A DNA stretch of 64,000 nucleotides, from NCBI GenBank assembly GCA_017479385.1, contig JAFVCE010000006.1:62001-126000 (forward strand), written 5' to 3'. Within the stretch, counting starts at the first letter, position 1; each line of letters opens with the position of its first letter. Made by a program: the position numbers and the translations under genes. Positions 26,255 to 34,782 of the stretch are shown here, piece by piece. The notes under the pieces are model-generated. The model worked only from the letters and a program-made list of their open reading frames with translations, searched no databases and was not told the origin of the DNA. This DNA is from Bacteroidales bacterium (GTDB lineage Bacteria; Bacteroidota; Bacteroidia; Bacteroidales; P3).

Positions 26255-29200
26255 TTAGGCTTTTTCTATCTGTTTTTGTTTAGCAGGGGCAATTTCGTAG
26301 ACGATGCTGCAAGCGATGCAGAGCGATGAGAAAACGCCAACAAAAACGCCAATGAGCAGTGCGAAGATGAAGCCACGGATGACTTCGCCACCAAAGATGA
26401 ACATCATGAGCAGGGTAACGAAGGTGCTGCCACTGGTGTTGACGGTACGTGCCAATGTTGAGTTAATGGCATCGTTCATGTGGGTCTTCATGTCGCGTTT
26501 GGGATAGAGGGTACGGTACTCACGCACGCGGTCGAAGATAACCACAGTGGCGTTGATAGAGTAACCGATAACGGTCAGGACTGCCGAGATGAAGTACTGG
26601 TCAACCTCGAGGTTGAACGGCAGCAAGCCATAGAGGAGCGAGAAGAGACCGATGACGAGGATGGTGTCGTGGGTCAGAGCGGTGACGCTACCGAGGCCGA
26701 AACGCCAACTGCGGAAGCGGAGACCGATGTAGACGAACATGACGAGCAGACCTCCGATAACAGCCCAGATAGAGTGCATCAAGTTATCGTGGGCTATGGT
26801 GCCACCGACCTGGTCGGCCTGGATAATACCCAGCGGGTTGGTCTCGGTAGACTTGAACTCGTCGATGGTAATGTTCTCCTTGAAGTATTCTTTGGTTCCG
26901 TTGTAGAGACGGGACACGATTTCGTTCTTAACCTCGTCGCCGTCTTCGGTGATTTTGTATTTTGTAGTCACTTTCAACTGGTTGCTGGGGCCATAGGTCT
27001 TAACCTCGGGGGCATCTTCGAATTGGTTGGCAAGCGACGAACGGACCTCGACAGCATTGACAGGTTGGTCGAAGCGGACCACATAGGTACGACCACCGCT
27101 GAAGTCGATACCAAAACTCAAACCGCGGAAGCAGAAACTGACCACGCAGATGGCTATGGCCACGCCAGCGATGATGTAGAACAGTTTGCGTTTGCCGATG
27201 AAATCGATTTTAGCATTGCGCAAGAAATTCTCGGAGAATGGGAAAGAGAAGGTGATGTTCTTCTTCTTATTGAGCATACCGTCGATGATGAGACGGGTGA
27301 TGAAGATACTGGTGAAGAGGGAGGTGACAATACCAATGCAGAGGGTCACGGCAAAACCTTTGACAGCGCCCGAACCGAAGATGATGAGCACAAGGCCAAG
27401 TAGGAAGGTAGTGACCTGACCGTCGATGATGGCAGAGTAGGCATTCTTGAAGCCGTTCTCAACAGCGTTAGACAGGCTGGCTCCAGCGCGAAGTTCTTCT
27501 TTAATACGTTCATATATGATAACGTTTCCGTCGACTGCCATTGCCATAGTGAGGACTATACCCGCAATACCAGGCAGAGTGAGGACGGTTCCTATCGAAG
27601 CCAAGATACCGATGAGGAGGAACACGTTGGTAATCAGAGCAGCAACCGACACCCAACCGGCACGGTTGTAGAAGACCACCATATATATAAGTACAATAAT
27701 AAATGCCAGAATGAACGAGATTATACCGCGGTTGATGGACTCTTGACCGAGCGATGGTCCGACAACAGCTTCTTGAACGATGACGGCTGGGGCGGGGAGT
27801 TTACCCGATTTGAGGATGTTGGCAAGGTCCTTAGCCTCGTCGAGGGTGAAGTCGCCAGTGATAGAAGAACGGCCACCACCAATTTCTTGGTTGACGTTGG
27901 GGGCGGAATAGACCTGGTCGTCGAGGACGATGGCAATGCACTTTCCGACGTTCTCGCCAGTGATGCGTTTCCATTCGCGAGCGCCATCGTTGTTCATGGT
28001 CATCGAGATTTCGTTCTGACCGGTGTTGCTAAAGTCTTGGCTTGCATCGGTAATAACACCACCATCAAGCAGAGGGCTACCGTCGCGGGTGGTTATCTTG
28101 ATGGCATGAAGGGTGTAGATTTCTTTGCCAAAATGGGCATCGGGTTTGGCCGACCAGAGGAATTTGACGAGTCTGGCGTCGAAGACCTTCTTGTCTGCAG
28201 CCTGCTGAATCATGGCGCTGATGGCGTCGCGGTCCTTACCTTGGGCAAGGCCAACGATAGAGCCTTGTCCGAGTTGGCCATTGCGGTCAATGTAGGGCAT
28301 GAGGAGCGAGAAGAGGGGGTGAGAAGCCAGCTGTTCTTCGCTCATCTGCTGGGAGACCTCGTCATTTGCAGCCGAGGAGAGGGCGTTGAGCAACGAGTCT
28401 TCGGCAGAAACCTCGTTTGTGGCCTCTTCTTCTAATACATTATTATTAGAGCCGGCATTGATAGAAGCCAGATAGCTGTCGGTAGCCTCGAGCATTGGGT
28501 AGGCCTCGGTGTTATCGAAAGTGAGCCAGAACTCGAGTTGGGCAGTACCTTGCAGGAGTTTGCGAACGCGTTCGGGTTCCTTCACACCGGGGAGTTCGAC
28601 CAAGATGCGCTCCGAAGCGCGAAGTTGCTGGATGGAGGGCTGAGCCACACCAAACTTGTCGATACGTTGGCTGAGGATTTGGTAGGTGCGGTCGTAGGCG
28701 CTGCTGGCTTCATCCTTAACAACTTTGATAACGGCGTCGTTGTCGTCGCCGAGTTTTATTTTGTCGCGAAGTTGGGTGCTGAAGTAACTTGCCAACTGCA
28801 CATTCGGGTCGATTTGGCGGATGGCATCGTAGAACAGCGAAACGAAGTCGCGATTGGTAGTTTTCTTTTGAGTTTCGAGTGCGAGGTCGATGGCACGGTT
28901 GAAGGTGGTGTCGTCGGTGTGGTCGGCCAAAGCACGAACCACGTCGACAGTCGAAACCTCGAGCATGACGTTCATACCACCTTTCAGGTCGAGGCCGAGG
29001 TTGATTTCGCGGCCTTGGCACTCGCGGTAGGTGTAGCCGAGGTAGACTTTCTGCGAAGCCATCGAGTCAAGGTACTGGGCCTCGCGAGCATTGCGAATCG
29101 AGTCGATGTAGTTCTGGGCATCGACGTCGCGGCCGTTGGCCTTGGCTTGAGCAATTTTTTGGATTTGTTCACTCTGCACATAGGCTTGCGATGCCTTCTT

Positions 29201-29305
29201 GGCCTTGCTCTCCACGCTTCGCGTCACGAAAGTGAACGACAACTGGAACAAACAGACCAGGGCAAAAGCCCACGCTAAAAATCTGATAAGTCCTTTATTC
29301 TGCAT
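26255..29305 (-). CDS. secDF: Fused SecD-SecF protein translocase subunit
   Basis: A 1016-residue fusion of SecD (about 1-660) and SecF (about 690-1016), which uses the proton or sodium gradient to drive late steps of Sec export. The SecD part shows the first signature INLGLDLKGGMNVMLEV near residue 105, a GGGRSSITGDFTLDEAKDLA-type segment in the periplasmic region and DGNVIIYERIKEEL in the membrane region; SecF shows GLSFGIDFSGGRTYVVRF and YSINATVVIFDRVREYR. Fusion is the usual form in Bacteroidetes. It heads a 13-kb minus-strand run with a -7 box at 29353-29360. Confidence 0.96.
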   Translation of the reverse strand: MQNKGLIRFLAWAFALVCLFQLSFTFVTRSVESKAKKASQAYVQSEQIQKIAQAKANGRDVDAQNYIDSIRNAREAQYLDSMASQKVYLGYTYRECQGREINLGLDLKGGMNVMLEVSTVDVVRALADHTDDTTFNRAIDLALETQKKTTNRDFVSLFYDAIRQIDPNVQLASYFSTQLRDKIKLGDDNDAVIKVVKDEASSAYDRTYQILSQRIDKFGVAQPSIQQLRASERILVELPGVKEPERVRKLLQGTAQLEFWLTFDNTEAYPMLEATDSYLASINAGSNNNVLEEEATNEVSAEDSLLNALSSAANDEVSQQMSEEQLASHPLFSLLMPYIDRNGQLGQGSIVGLAQGKDRDAISAMIQQAADKKVFDARLVKFLWSAKPDAHFGKEIYTLHAIKITTRDGSPLLDGGVITDASQDFSNTGQNEISMTMNNDGAREWKRITGENVGKCIAIVLDDQVYSAPNVNQEIGGGRSSITGDFTLDEAKDLANILKSGKLPAPAVIVQEAVVGPSLGQESINRGIISFILAFIIVLIYMVVFYNRAGWVSVAALITNVFLLIGILASIGTVLTLPGIAGIVLTMAMAVDGNVIIYERIKEELRAGASLSNAVENGFKNAYSAIIDGQVTTFLLGLVLIIFGSGAVKGFAVTLCIGIVTSLFTSIFITRLIIDGMLNKKKNITFSFPFSENFLRNAKIDFIGKRKLFYIIAGVAIAICVVSFCFRGLSFGIDFSGGRTYVVRFDQPVNAVEVRSSLANQFEDAPEVKTYGPSNQLKVTTKYKITEDGDEVKNEIVSRLYNGTKEYFKENITIDEFKSTETNPLGIIQADQVGGTIAHDNLMHSIWAVIGGLLVMFVYIGLRFRSWRFGLGSVTALTHDTILVIGLFSLLYGLLPFNLEVDQYFISAVLTVIGYSINATVVIFDRVREYRTLYPKRDMKTHMNDAINSTLARTVNTSGSTFVTLLMMFIFGGEVIRGFIFALLIGVFVGVFSSLCIACSIVYEIAPAKQKQIEKA

Positions 29306-29352
29306 AGTTTACGTATAATTTTATGTTTCTATTCTACTATGTTTTGAATGTG

Positions 29353-29360
29353 CAAAGATA
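29353..29360 (-). promoter_or_regulatory. -7 box for secDF
   Basis: TATCTTTG on the minus strand, 48 bp before the secDF start. It is divergent from the radC promoter 43 bp away. Confidence 0.62.
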
Positions 29361-29402
29361 AGATTTTTTTTTGAGACTGCAAGAAAATTCGTAAAAAAAG
29401 TG

Positions 29403-29410
29403 TAATTTTG
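29403..29410 (+). promoter_or_regulatory. -7 box for radC
   Basis: TAATTTTG lies 17 bp before the radC ATG. Confidence 0.62.
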
Positions 29411-29427
29411 CACAAAATTTATTGAAT

Positions 29428-30135
29428 ATGGACGACCGAAACCTCTCCCTCAAGGAATGGGCAGACGAGGATAAGCCCCGCGAAAAGATGCTCGCCAACG
29501 GCAAAAAGGCACTTACCAATGCCGAGTTGGTGGCCATTCTTTTGCGCAGCGGTTGCCAAGGGATGAGCGTCGTTGAACTGTCGAAAAAAGTTCTCGAGAC
29601 AGTCGGCAACAGCCTCTACGACCTGTCGAGGCTCGAAGTGCCCGAGCTGCAGCGCTTCAAAGGCTTGGGGCAAACCAAAGCCGTAACCCTGCTGGCCGCC
29701 CTCGAGTTGGGCTACCGAATGCAGGCCGAAGTCGGGCAGCAGAAGGAGGTTATAGTCAAATCGAGCGAAGACCTCTTCAACCACATCGCACCGGCATTGG
29801 TTGACCTTCCGCACGAGGAATTTTGGGCAATATATATGAATAACAGGCTCAAAATCAATGGAAAACAGCGCATTGCTGTTGGTGGACTGACGTCACTTGA
29901 GGTCGACCTGCGAATTATCTTTCGCGGCGCCATAGAGCGCAACGCAACCCACATCGCGCTCGTACACAATCACCCTTCGGGCAAGATGGAACCCAGCCGG
30001 CAGGACAAGGAACTGACCAGACGGGCTGCAGAAGCAGGCAATATACTTAGTATCAAGGTTATAGACCACATCATTGTGGGCCTAACCGACCACGGAGCCT
30101 CCTACTTCAGTTTTAAGGACCACGACTTGATTTAG
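29428..30135 (+). CDS. radC: RadC-family JAB domain protein
   Basis: A 235-residue RadC protein. An N-terminal helix-hairpin-helix region (NAELVAILLRSGCQGMSVVELSKKV, then LQRFKGLGQTKAVTLLAALELG) is followed by a JAB/MPN domain with the metal-binding motif HNHPSGKMEPSRQD (HxHx7SxxD) and an upstream glutamate. The long-assumed repair role of RadC is not well supported, and the biochemical activity remains uncertain. I use ATG 29428 rather than the in-frame TTG two codons upstream. It is followed by repeat element C. Confidence 0.93.
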   Translation: MDDRNLSLKEWADEDKPREKMLANGKKALTNAELVAILLRSGCQGMSVVELSKKVLETVGNSLYDLSRLEVPELQRFKGLGQTKAVTLLAALELGYRMQAEVGQQKEVIVKSSEDLFNHIAPALVDLPHEEFWAIYMNNRLKINGKQRIAVGGLTSLEVDLRIIFRGAIERNATHIALVHNHPSGKMEPSRQDKELTRRAAEAGNILSIKVIDHIIVGLTDHGASYFSFKDHDLI

Positions 30136-30191
30136 GCAACCTCAGAAGGGGTAAACATCGGGCCTTAATCGCCTGAATATCAATGCTTGTT

Positions 30192-30235
30192 CGACCTCAA
30201 TACGACCCTAACCCCTCTTTAACCCCTCCTTGACA
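30192..30235 (+). repeat. 44-bp element C: four 11-bp units
   Basis: Units CGACCTCAATA, CGACCCTAACC, CCTCTTTAACC, CCTCCTTGACA. The left flank TATCAATGCTTGTT and right flank CTGAAAATCAGGC match the other copies. It fills the 114-bp convergent gap between radC and folB. Confidence 0.87.
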
Positions 30236-30249
30236 CTGAAAATCAGGCA

Positions 30250-30609
30250 CTAACGAGTGGCTAAAATAGTCACACTAACCGACCCAATCTGACCACCGAG
30301 CGGTGGGTTGAGCTTGCTCAAACGGACCTTGACCTCACCGACCATCGCAAACTCGGCCAAAATGGCCTCCCCCACCCTGTCTGCCACATGCTCCAAAAGA
30401 TGAGACGGTTTCGCCATTTCGCGCTTAACAACCTGATAAACAGAGAGGTAGTTAACAGTATCGGCGAGGTTGTCCGACTTCTGGGCGAGACTGGTATCGA
30501 CCGCCATCGCAACGTCAACCTCGAAGTTGGTGCCGATAACTTGCTCCTCCTCGAAACAGCCGTGGTGCGAGTAGAAGCGCATGGCGTTAATTTCTATCGT
30601 ACTTACCAT
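30250..30609 (-). CDS. folB: Dihydroneopterin aldolase
   Basis: A 119-residue cytoplasmic enzyme of folate biosynthesis that cleaves dihydroneopterin to 6-hydroxymethyl-dihydropterin. Typical features are the N-terminal IEINAMRFYSHHGCFEEEQVIGTNFEVDV with the active-site tyrosine/histidine region, LADTVNYLSVYQVVKREM, HLLEHVADRVGEAI and the C-terminal VRLSKLNPPLGGQIGSVSVTI. It starts 4 bp after the pheS stop, so it is translationally coupled to pheS and is the last gene of a cyclophilin-pheS-folB operon. Confidence 0.93.
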   Translation of the reverse strand: MVSTIEINAMRFYSHHGCFEEEQVIGTNFEVDVAMAVDTSLAQKSDNLADTVNYLSVYQVVKREMAKPSHLLEHVADRVGEAILAEFAMVGEVKVRLSKLNPPLGGQIGSVSVTILATR

Positions 30610-30613
30610 AGAA

Positions 30614-31657
30614 TCAGACTATTGCGTCGAACTGACGGAGGAAACGAAGGTCGTTCTCGAAGTACAACCTAAGGTCGCGGATTTGGTACTTGAGCATAGC
30701 CATACGTTCCACTCCCATACCGAGGGCGAAACCGGTATACTCGTTTGGGTCTATACCACATGCTTTCAGCACGTTAGGGTCTACCATGCCGCAACCCAAA
30801 ATCTCGAGCCAGCCGGTACCTTTGCAGATGTTGCAGCCTTTGCCACCACAGATGTTGCACGAAATATCCATTTCGGCACTCGGTTCGGTGAATGGGAAGT
30901 AGCTGGGGCGAAGGCGAATTTGGGTCTGCTCGCCGAACATTTCTTTGGCAAAATAGAGTAGCGTTTGTTTGAGGTCGGCAAAGGTGACGTGCTTGTCAAC
31001 ATACAGTGCCTCAACCTGATGGAATATGCAGTGGGCTCGGGCACTGATGGCCTCGTTGCGGAACACGCGCCCCGGTGCAATGATGCGGATGGGCGGGCGG
31101 TTGTTCTCCATCACGCGCACCTGGACCGACGAGGTATGAGTGCGCAGAGCCACGTCTTGGCCACTTTCGCCTTTTTCTACGAAAAAGGTGTCCTGCATAT
31201 CGCGGGCGGGGTGGTCGGGTGGGAAGTTTAGGGCCGAAAAGAGGTGCCAATCGTCCTCAATCTCGACCGACTCGGCCACAGTGAAGCCAATACGACCAAA
31301 GATGTCGATAATTTCGTTCATCACGACCGAAAGCACGTGGCGACTACCGGCCTGCACAAAATCGGTGGGGCGGGTCAAGTCGCTGTCGGTTAGTTCGTCT
31401 TGGTGTTGCTCGACGTAGTTTTTGAATTCCTCGAGCTTGCCTTGAGCGGTGTTTTTCAGCATATTGAGAGCCTGGCCGAGAGCCTTCTTTTGGTCGTTGG
31501 GCATGGCTTTAAACTGCTCGAAGAGGTCGTTGATGATACCTTTTTTGCCAAGATACTTGATACGAAAATTTTCGGCCACAGTTGCCATGTCTTGCGACTG
31601 GGCAAGCTGGTAGGCGCGTATTTCGTCGATATGTTTTTGAATGTCGTCTATAAGCAT
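30614..31657 (-). CDS. pheS: Phenylalanine--tRNA ligase alpha subunit
   Basis: A 347-residue class II synthetase subunit. An N-terminal coiled coil (RIKYLGKKGIINDLFEQFKAMPNDQKKALGQALN) precedes the catalytic domain with DTFFVEKG, LRTHTSSVQVRVME, GRVFRNEAISARAHCIFHQVEALYVD and the motif 3 region GFALGMGVERMAMLKYQI. A CNICGGKGCNICKGTGWLEILGCGMV segment, common in Bacteroidetes PheS, contains a CxxC pair set near the motif. The beta subunit (pheT) is not in the window. It lies 13 bp after the cyclophilin gene. Confidence 0.95.
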   Translation of the reverse strand: MLIDDIQKHIDEIRAYQLAQSQDMATVAENFRIKYLGKKGIINDLFEQFKAMPNDQKKALGQALNMLKNTAQGKLEEFKNYVEQHQDELTDSDLTRPTDFVQAGSRHVLSVVMNEIIDIFGRIGFTVAESVEIEDDWHLFSALNFPPDHPARDMQDTFFVEKGESGQDVALRTHTSSVQVRVMENNRPPIRIIAPGRVFRNEAISARAHCIFHQVEALYVDKHVTFADLKQTLLYFAKEMFGEQTQIRLRPSYFPFTEPSAEMDISCNICGGKGCNICKGTGWLEILGCGMVDPNVLKACGIDPNEYTGFALGMGVERMAMLKYQIRDLRLYFENDLRFLRQFDAIV

Positions 31658-31670
31658 AGTCTTCTGGTTA

Positions 31671-32354
31671 TTAGCGTTTTATGATTGTCATTTTCATACG
31701 GACGTCGTTTTTGGGGCGGTCCATTCGGCCACACTCGACGGCGGCGATTTTGTCGACCACATCGAGGCCTTCGACCACCTCGCCAAAGACGGTGTAGTCG
31801 CCGTCGAGGTGCGGTGTGCCGCCGAGGCTACGATAGACCTTCTTCTGCTCGTCGGTGTAGGTCTTGCCGTAGCGCGACTCGAGGACTTGGAACATCGCGT
31901 CGTCGACCACAGTGCCCTGAACAATATAGAATTGCGAGCCCGACGAGGCTTTGGTCGGGTTCACCTCGTCGCCCTGGCGAGCGGCTGCGAGAGCACCTTT
32001 TTTATGGAAGTGGGTGGGGGTAATTTCGGCCGGGATGGTGTATCCGGGCGAGCCGTTGCCGAGCATCTGCCCGGGGCGCGCGTTGCGCGATTCGGGGTCG
32101 CCACCCTGAATCATGAAGTTGCGAATAACGCGGTGAAAAATTAGGCTGTCGTAGTAGCCCTGCTCGACCAACTTAATGAAGTTATCGCGATGGCGAGGGG
32201 TATCGTTATAGAGCAAAACGACCATGTCGCCATAGCTGGTTTCGATTTTCACATAGGTCGAAGCCTTACCTTTTCCAACCTGATTACCAGGCTGTTGAGC
32301 CGTCGCAACGAGCGTGCTCGCAAAAAAAATCATTAAAAAAGCAATTTTTTTCAT
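31671..32354 (-). CDS. Exported cyclophilin-type peptidyl-prolyl isomerase
   Basis: A 227-residue peptidyl-prolyl cis-trans isomerase with a signal peptide (MKKIAFLMIFFASTLVATAQ), acting in the periplasm. The cyclophilin core is visible as VKIETSYGDMVVLLYNDTPRHRDNFIKLVEQGYYDSLIFHRVIRNFMIQGGDPES and DGDYTVFGEVVEGLDVVDKIA. I chose ATG 32354, which gives the signal peptide; upstream frame is not family-like. It is the first gene of the operon with pheS and folB. Confidence 0.9.
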   Translation of the reverse strand: MKKIAFLMIFFASTLVATAQQPGNQVGKGKASTYVKIETSYGDMVVLLYNDTPRHRDNFIKLVEQGYYDSLIFHRVIRNFMIQGGDPESRNARPGQMLGNGSPGYTIPAEITPTHFHKKGALAAARQGDEVNPTKASSGSQFYIVQGTVVDDAMFQVLESRYGKTYTDEQKKVYRSLGGTPHLDGDYTVFGEVVEGLDVVDKIAAVECGRMDRPKNDVRMKMTIIKR

Positions 32355-32374
32355 AACAAACCACAAAAATTCAT

Positions 32375-32395
32375 TAATTTTGCACTGCAAAAATA
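32375..32395. promoter_or_regulatory. Overlapping divergent -7 boxes
   Basis: TAATTTTG on the plus strand (32375-32382) faces the lipoprotein gene, and TATTTTTG on the minus strand (32388-32395) faces the cyclophilin gene. The two boxes are only 5 bp apart, so the two promoters may exclude each other. Confidence 0.58.
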
Positions 32396-32436
32396 CTTGA
32401 AAATATTCATATATGCACAAAAATATTTCAAAAATT

Positions 32437-32841
32437 ATGAAGAAAAAAAGTTTAAAAATCGTATGCGCCCTATTTATCAGCGTTTTAGCGACGACATTTT
32501 TCGGTGCTTGCGACCACGACACTAACTGCTATGTGGAGGTTACAACCATCGACATGGAGACAGGCAAGCCACTTTCGGGCACCTTTGTGTACCTCGAGCA
32601 GGAGGGTCGCACCTATGCCACCGAGCGCACCAACAAGAGCGGTGTCTGCACCATCAGCCTGACTGCCCCCGCCTTGATGAACGTCGTGGCCAAATACGAG
32701 TATGTGGCCGACGGTCTGCCCACCAACAAATTCTTCTACCACAAAGGCGAAACAGCAGTGCGCCTGGCCGATGGCGAGACCAAAGAGGTCGTTATTCGTA
32801 TCGACCGCAGTGGCGAGCCTTTGAGCGAGATGAGAAACTAA
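32437..32841 (+). CDS. Lipoprotein with Ig/carboxypeptidase-like fold
   Basis: A 134-residue lipoprotein. From ATG 32437 the signal is MKKKSLKIVCALFISVLATTFFGAC, with lipobox FGAC. The mature part resembles a carboxypeptidase-regulatory-like (SpaA/Cna-B-like) beta-sandwich: TTIDMETGKPLSGTFVYLEQEGRTYATERTNKSGVCTISLTAP. An ATG eight codons upstream at 32413 is possible but adds charged residues before the signal. The function is unknown. It ends 26 bp before the DUF4301 gene. Confidence 0.75.
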   Translation: MKKKSLKIVCALFISVLATTFFGACDHDTNCYVEVTTIDMETGKPLSGTFVYLEQEGRTYATERTNKSGVCTISLTAPALMNVVAKYEYVADGLPTNKFFYHKGETAVRLADGETKEVVIRIDRSGEPLSEMRN

Positions 32842-32842
32842 C

Positions 32843-32858
32843 CTAAATATCATAGAAT
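32843..32858 (+). repeat. CTAAATATCATAGAAT word, copy 1
   Basis: A 16-bp word lying just after the lipoprotein stop. Copies or near-copies occur at 34412-34429, 34668-34688, 30604-30619 and, on the minus strand, inside the TPM gene at 35089-35103. Confidence 0.6.
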
Positions 32859-32867
32859 AAGCACCTT

Positions 32868-34415
32868 ATGAGCGTCACACTCACCCCCGAAGACCTGCAA
32901 CAAATCGAGGCTCACGGTCTGACTCGCGAGCAGGTCGAGGCTCAGATAGCTCGCTTTCGCAGTGGCTTTCCGCGCACCCAACTTGCCGATGCCGCGACCG
33001 TAGAAAATGGCGGCATCGTCCGCCTTGGCGACGACGAAATCGGCCACTACATCGACCTATATCAACGCCGGTCTAAACGCCTCAAAACCATCAAGTTCGT
33101 GCCGGCTTCGGGCGCAGCAACACGTATGTTTAAAGACCTCTACGAGTTCTCTGCCAAATACTTCGGGGTGGCCACCAATTTTGCCAAAGAATACCCTTCG
33201 GTCAAGGAGTTTTTGGAGAACATACGCACTTTTGCATTCTTCGAAGACTTGCAGGCCTGCATGGCTCGCAACGGCCTGGATTTGCAGGAGTACATGAACC
33301 GTGGCGACTACAGCACAATTATTAACTATCTGCTTAAGGACCAGTTTCTTGCCTACGGCTCGCTACCAAAAGGCCTGCTCAAGTTCCACCGCTACGGCGG
33401 CGAGGCTCGCACCCCGGTCGAAGAACACATTGTGGAGGGTGCCGAATACGCCCGAAGCGGCGACGGGAAGGTACACATACACTTCACTGTCTCGCCCGAA
33501 CACCGCGACCTGTTCCGCAAACTGACCACCACCGTGCGAAGCCGCTACGAAAAGATGTTCGGAATTAGGCTAAACTTCTCATTCTCAGAGCAACAACACT
33601 ACACCGACACCATTGCCGTAGACGAGCAGAACAACCCGATTCGCGACGAGGAAGGGCGCCTCGTGTTCCGCCCTGGTGGCCACGGCGCGCTTATCGAGAA
33701 CCTCAACGCCCAGCGCGCCGACATTATATTTGTGAAGAACATTGACAATGTGGTGCCCGACTGGATGAAACACAGCACTATGGTGTATAAAAAAGCGCTG
33801 GCCGGAATGCTTATCGAACTGACCGACAAGACGTTCCGCTACCTGCGCGCCATCGACGAAGGCTGCTCGCCCCAAATGCTCGCTGCCGCAGCACGCTTTG
33901 CCCGCAACACGCTGCACATAGAGCTGCCCGACGACTTCGACAGCCTTGCTCCGAAGCAGAGGGCCGCCGTGCTGCACGACAGACTCGACCGCCCAATGCG
34001 CATTTGTGGCATGGTGAAAAACCAGGGAGAGCCTGGCGGAGGTCCATTCTTTACCATTAATACCCATGGAATCAGGGGCTTGCAAATAGTAGAGACGGCT
34101 CAAATTAACCGCAAAGACCCACAACAAGAGGCCCTACTGCAGAGCTCGACCCACTTCAACCCAGTCGACCTCGTGTGTTCCACTCGCAACTACCGCGGAC
34201 GATACTTCGACCTGCGCCAATTTGTGGACCCCGAGACGGGCTTCATAAGCAAGAAAAGTCGTGGCGCACAGACACTTAAGTCGCAGGAACTGCCCGGACT
34301 GTGGAATGGCGCTATGGCCAATTGGAACACAGTATTTGTGGAAGTGCCCTTAGCCACGTTCAACCCTGTGAAGACCGTCAACGACCTGCTGCGCAAGGAG
34401 CATCTCGAAGGCTAA
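32868..34415 (+). CDS. DUF4301 family protein
   Basis: A 515-residue cytoplasmic protein of the Bacteroidetes DUF4301 family. The core resembles nucleotidyltransferase folds: KFVPASGAATRMFKDL early, VFRPGGHGALIENLNAQRADIIFVKNIDNVVPD in the centre, and a C-terminal GGPFFTINTHGIRGLQIVETAQI. The pattern (G-rich loop, then a metal- and base-binding-like site) suggests a sugar or nucleotide pyrophosphorylase-like enzyme, but no substrate is established. The gene is followed by a strong terminator and repeat element D. Confidence 0.82.
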   Translation: MSVTLTPEDLQQIEAHGLTREQVEAQIARFRSGFPRTQLADAATVENGGIVRLGDDEIGHYIDLYQRRSKRLKTIKFVPASGAATRMFKDLYEFSAKYFGVATNFAKEYPSVKEFLENIRTFAFFEDLQACMARNGLDLQEYMNRGDYSTIINYLLKDQFLAYGSLPKGLLKFHRYGGEARTPVEEHIVEGAEYARSGDGKVHIHFTVSPEHRDLFRKLTTTVRSRYEKMFGIRLNFSFSEQQHYTDTIAVDEQNNPIRDEEGRLVFRPGGHGALIENLNAQRADIIFVKNIDNVVPDWMKHSTMVYKKALAGMLIELTDKTFRYLRAIDEGCSPQMLAAAARFARNTLHIELPDDFDSLAPKQRAAVLHDRLDRPMRICGMVKNQGEPGGGPFFTINTHGIRGLQIVETAQINRKDPQQEALLQSSTHFNPVDLVCSTRNYRGRYFDLRQFVDPETGFISKKSRGAQTLKSQELPGLWNGAMANWNTVFVEVPLATFNPVKTVNDLLRKEHLEG

Positions 34416-34429
34416 ATATCATAGAATCA
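34412..34429 (+). repeat. CTAAATATCATAGAATCA word, copy 2
   Basis: The word overlaps the DUF4301 stop codon (TAA at 34413-34415). Confidence 0.6.
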
Positions 34430-34436
34430 AGAGTGT

Positions 34437-34469
34437 AGCGAGGCCGCCCTGCGGGCGGCCTCGCTTTTT
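34437..34469 (+). terminator. Intrinsic terminator after DUF4301
   Basis: A perfect 12-bp stem AGCGAGGCCGCC (34437-34448) and GGCGGCCTCGCT (34454-34465), a 5-nt loop, then TTTTT. Confidence 0.92.
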
Positions 34470-34593
34470 GCTCGCCATGATATGGGTTCGACACCCTCTG
34501 AGCCTCGACCAAACATCGGCAACCAATCACTCTCGCTACGGGTTGTCATCGACAGGGGGTGAATGTTAAAATTTAACATAAAAATTGCGTGCC

Positions 34594-34637
34594 CGATGTT
34601 AATACGACCTTAATACGACCCTAACCCGACTTTAACC
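34594..34637 (+). repeat. 44-bp element D: four 11-bp units
   Basis: Units CGATGTTAATA, CGACCTTAATA, CGACCCTAACC, CGACTTTAACC, preceded by GCGTGCC as in element A. It lies in the 367-bp convergent gap 34416-34782, after the terminator; the gap also holds the word copy at 34668-34688 and the A/T-rich hairpin at 34721-34760. Confidence 0.87.
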
Positions 34638-34667
34638 CTGTGTTTCAATAAGTTACGATTTTTACAG

Positions 34668-34688
34668 TCAAATATCATAGAATCAGAC
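34668..34688 (+). repeat. AAATATCATAGAATCAGAC word, copy 3
   Basis: An intergenic copy, 31 bp after element D, sharing CATAGAATCAGAC exactly with the pheS/folB junction at 30607-30619. Confidence 0.55.
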
Positions 34689-34720
34689 ACTTAGAAAATC
34701 GCACACAGTGACAAAAAGAT

Positions 34721-34760
34721 AAAATTATGTTAAATCTTAAGTTAAATTTAACATAATTTT
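34721..34760 (-). terminator. A/T-rich 15-bp hairpin after the TPM gene
   Basis: A perfect stem AAAATTATGTTAAAT (34721-34735) and ATTTAACATAATTTT (34746-34760), loop 10 nt, 22 bp after the TPM stop. A related palindrome ATGTTAAAATTTAACAT occurs at 34563-34579. The hairpin probably ends the LemA-TPM transcript; being fully A/T it could work in either direction. Confidence 0.65.
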
Positions 34761-34782
34761 TAGAAACAATTTAACATTTAGG

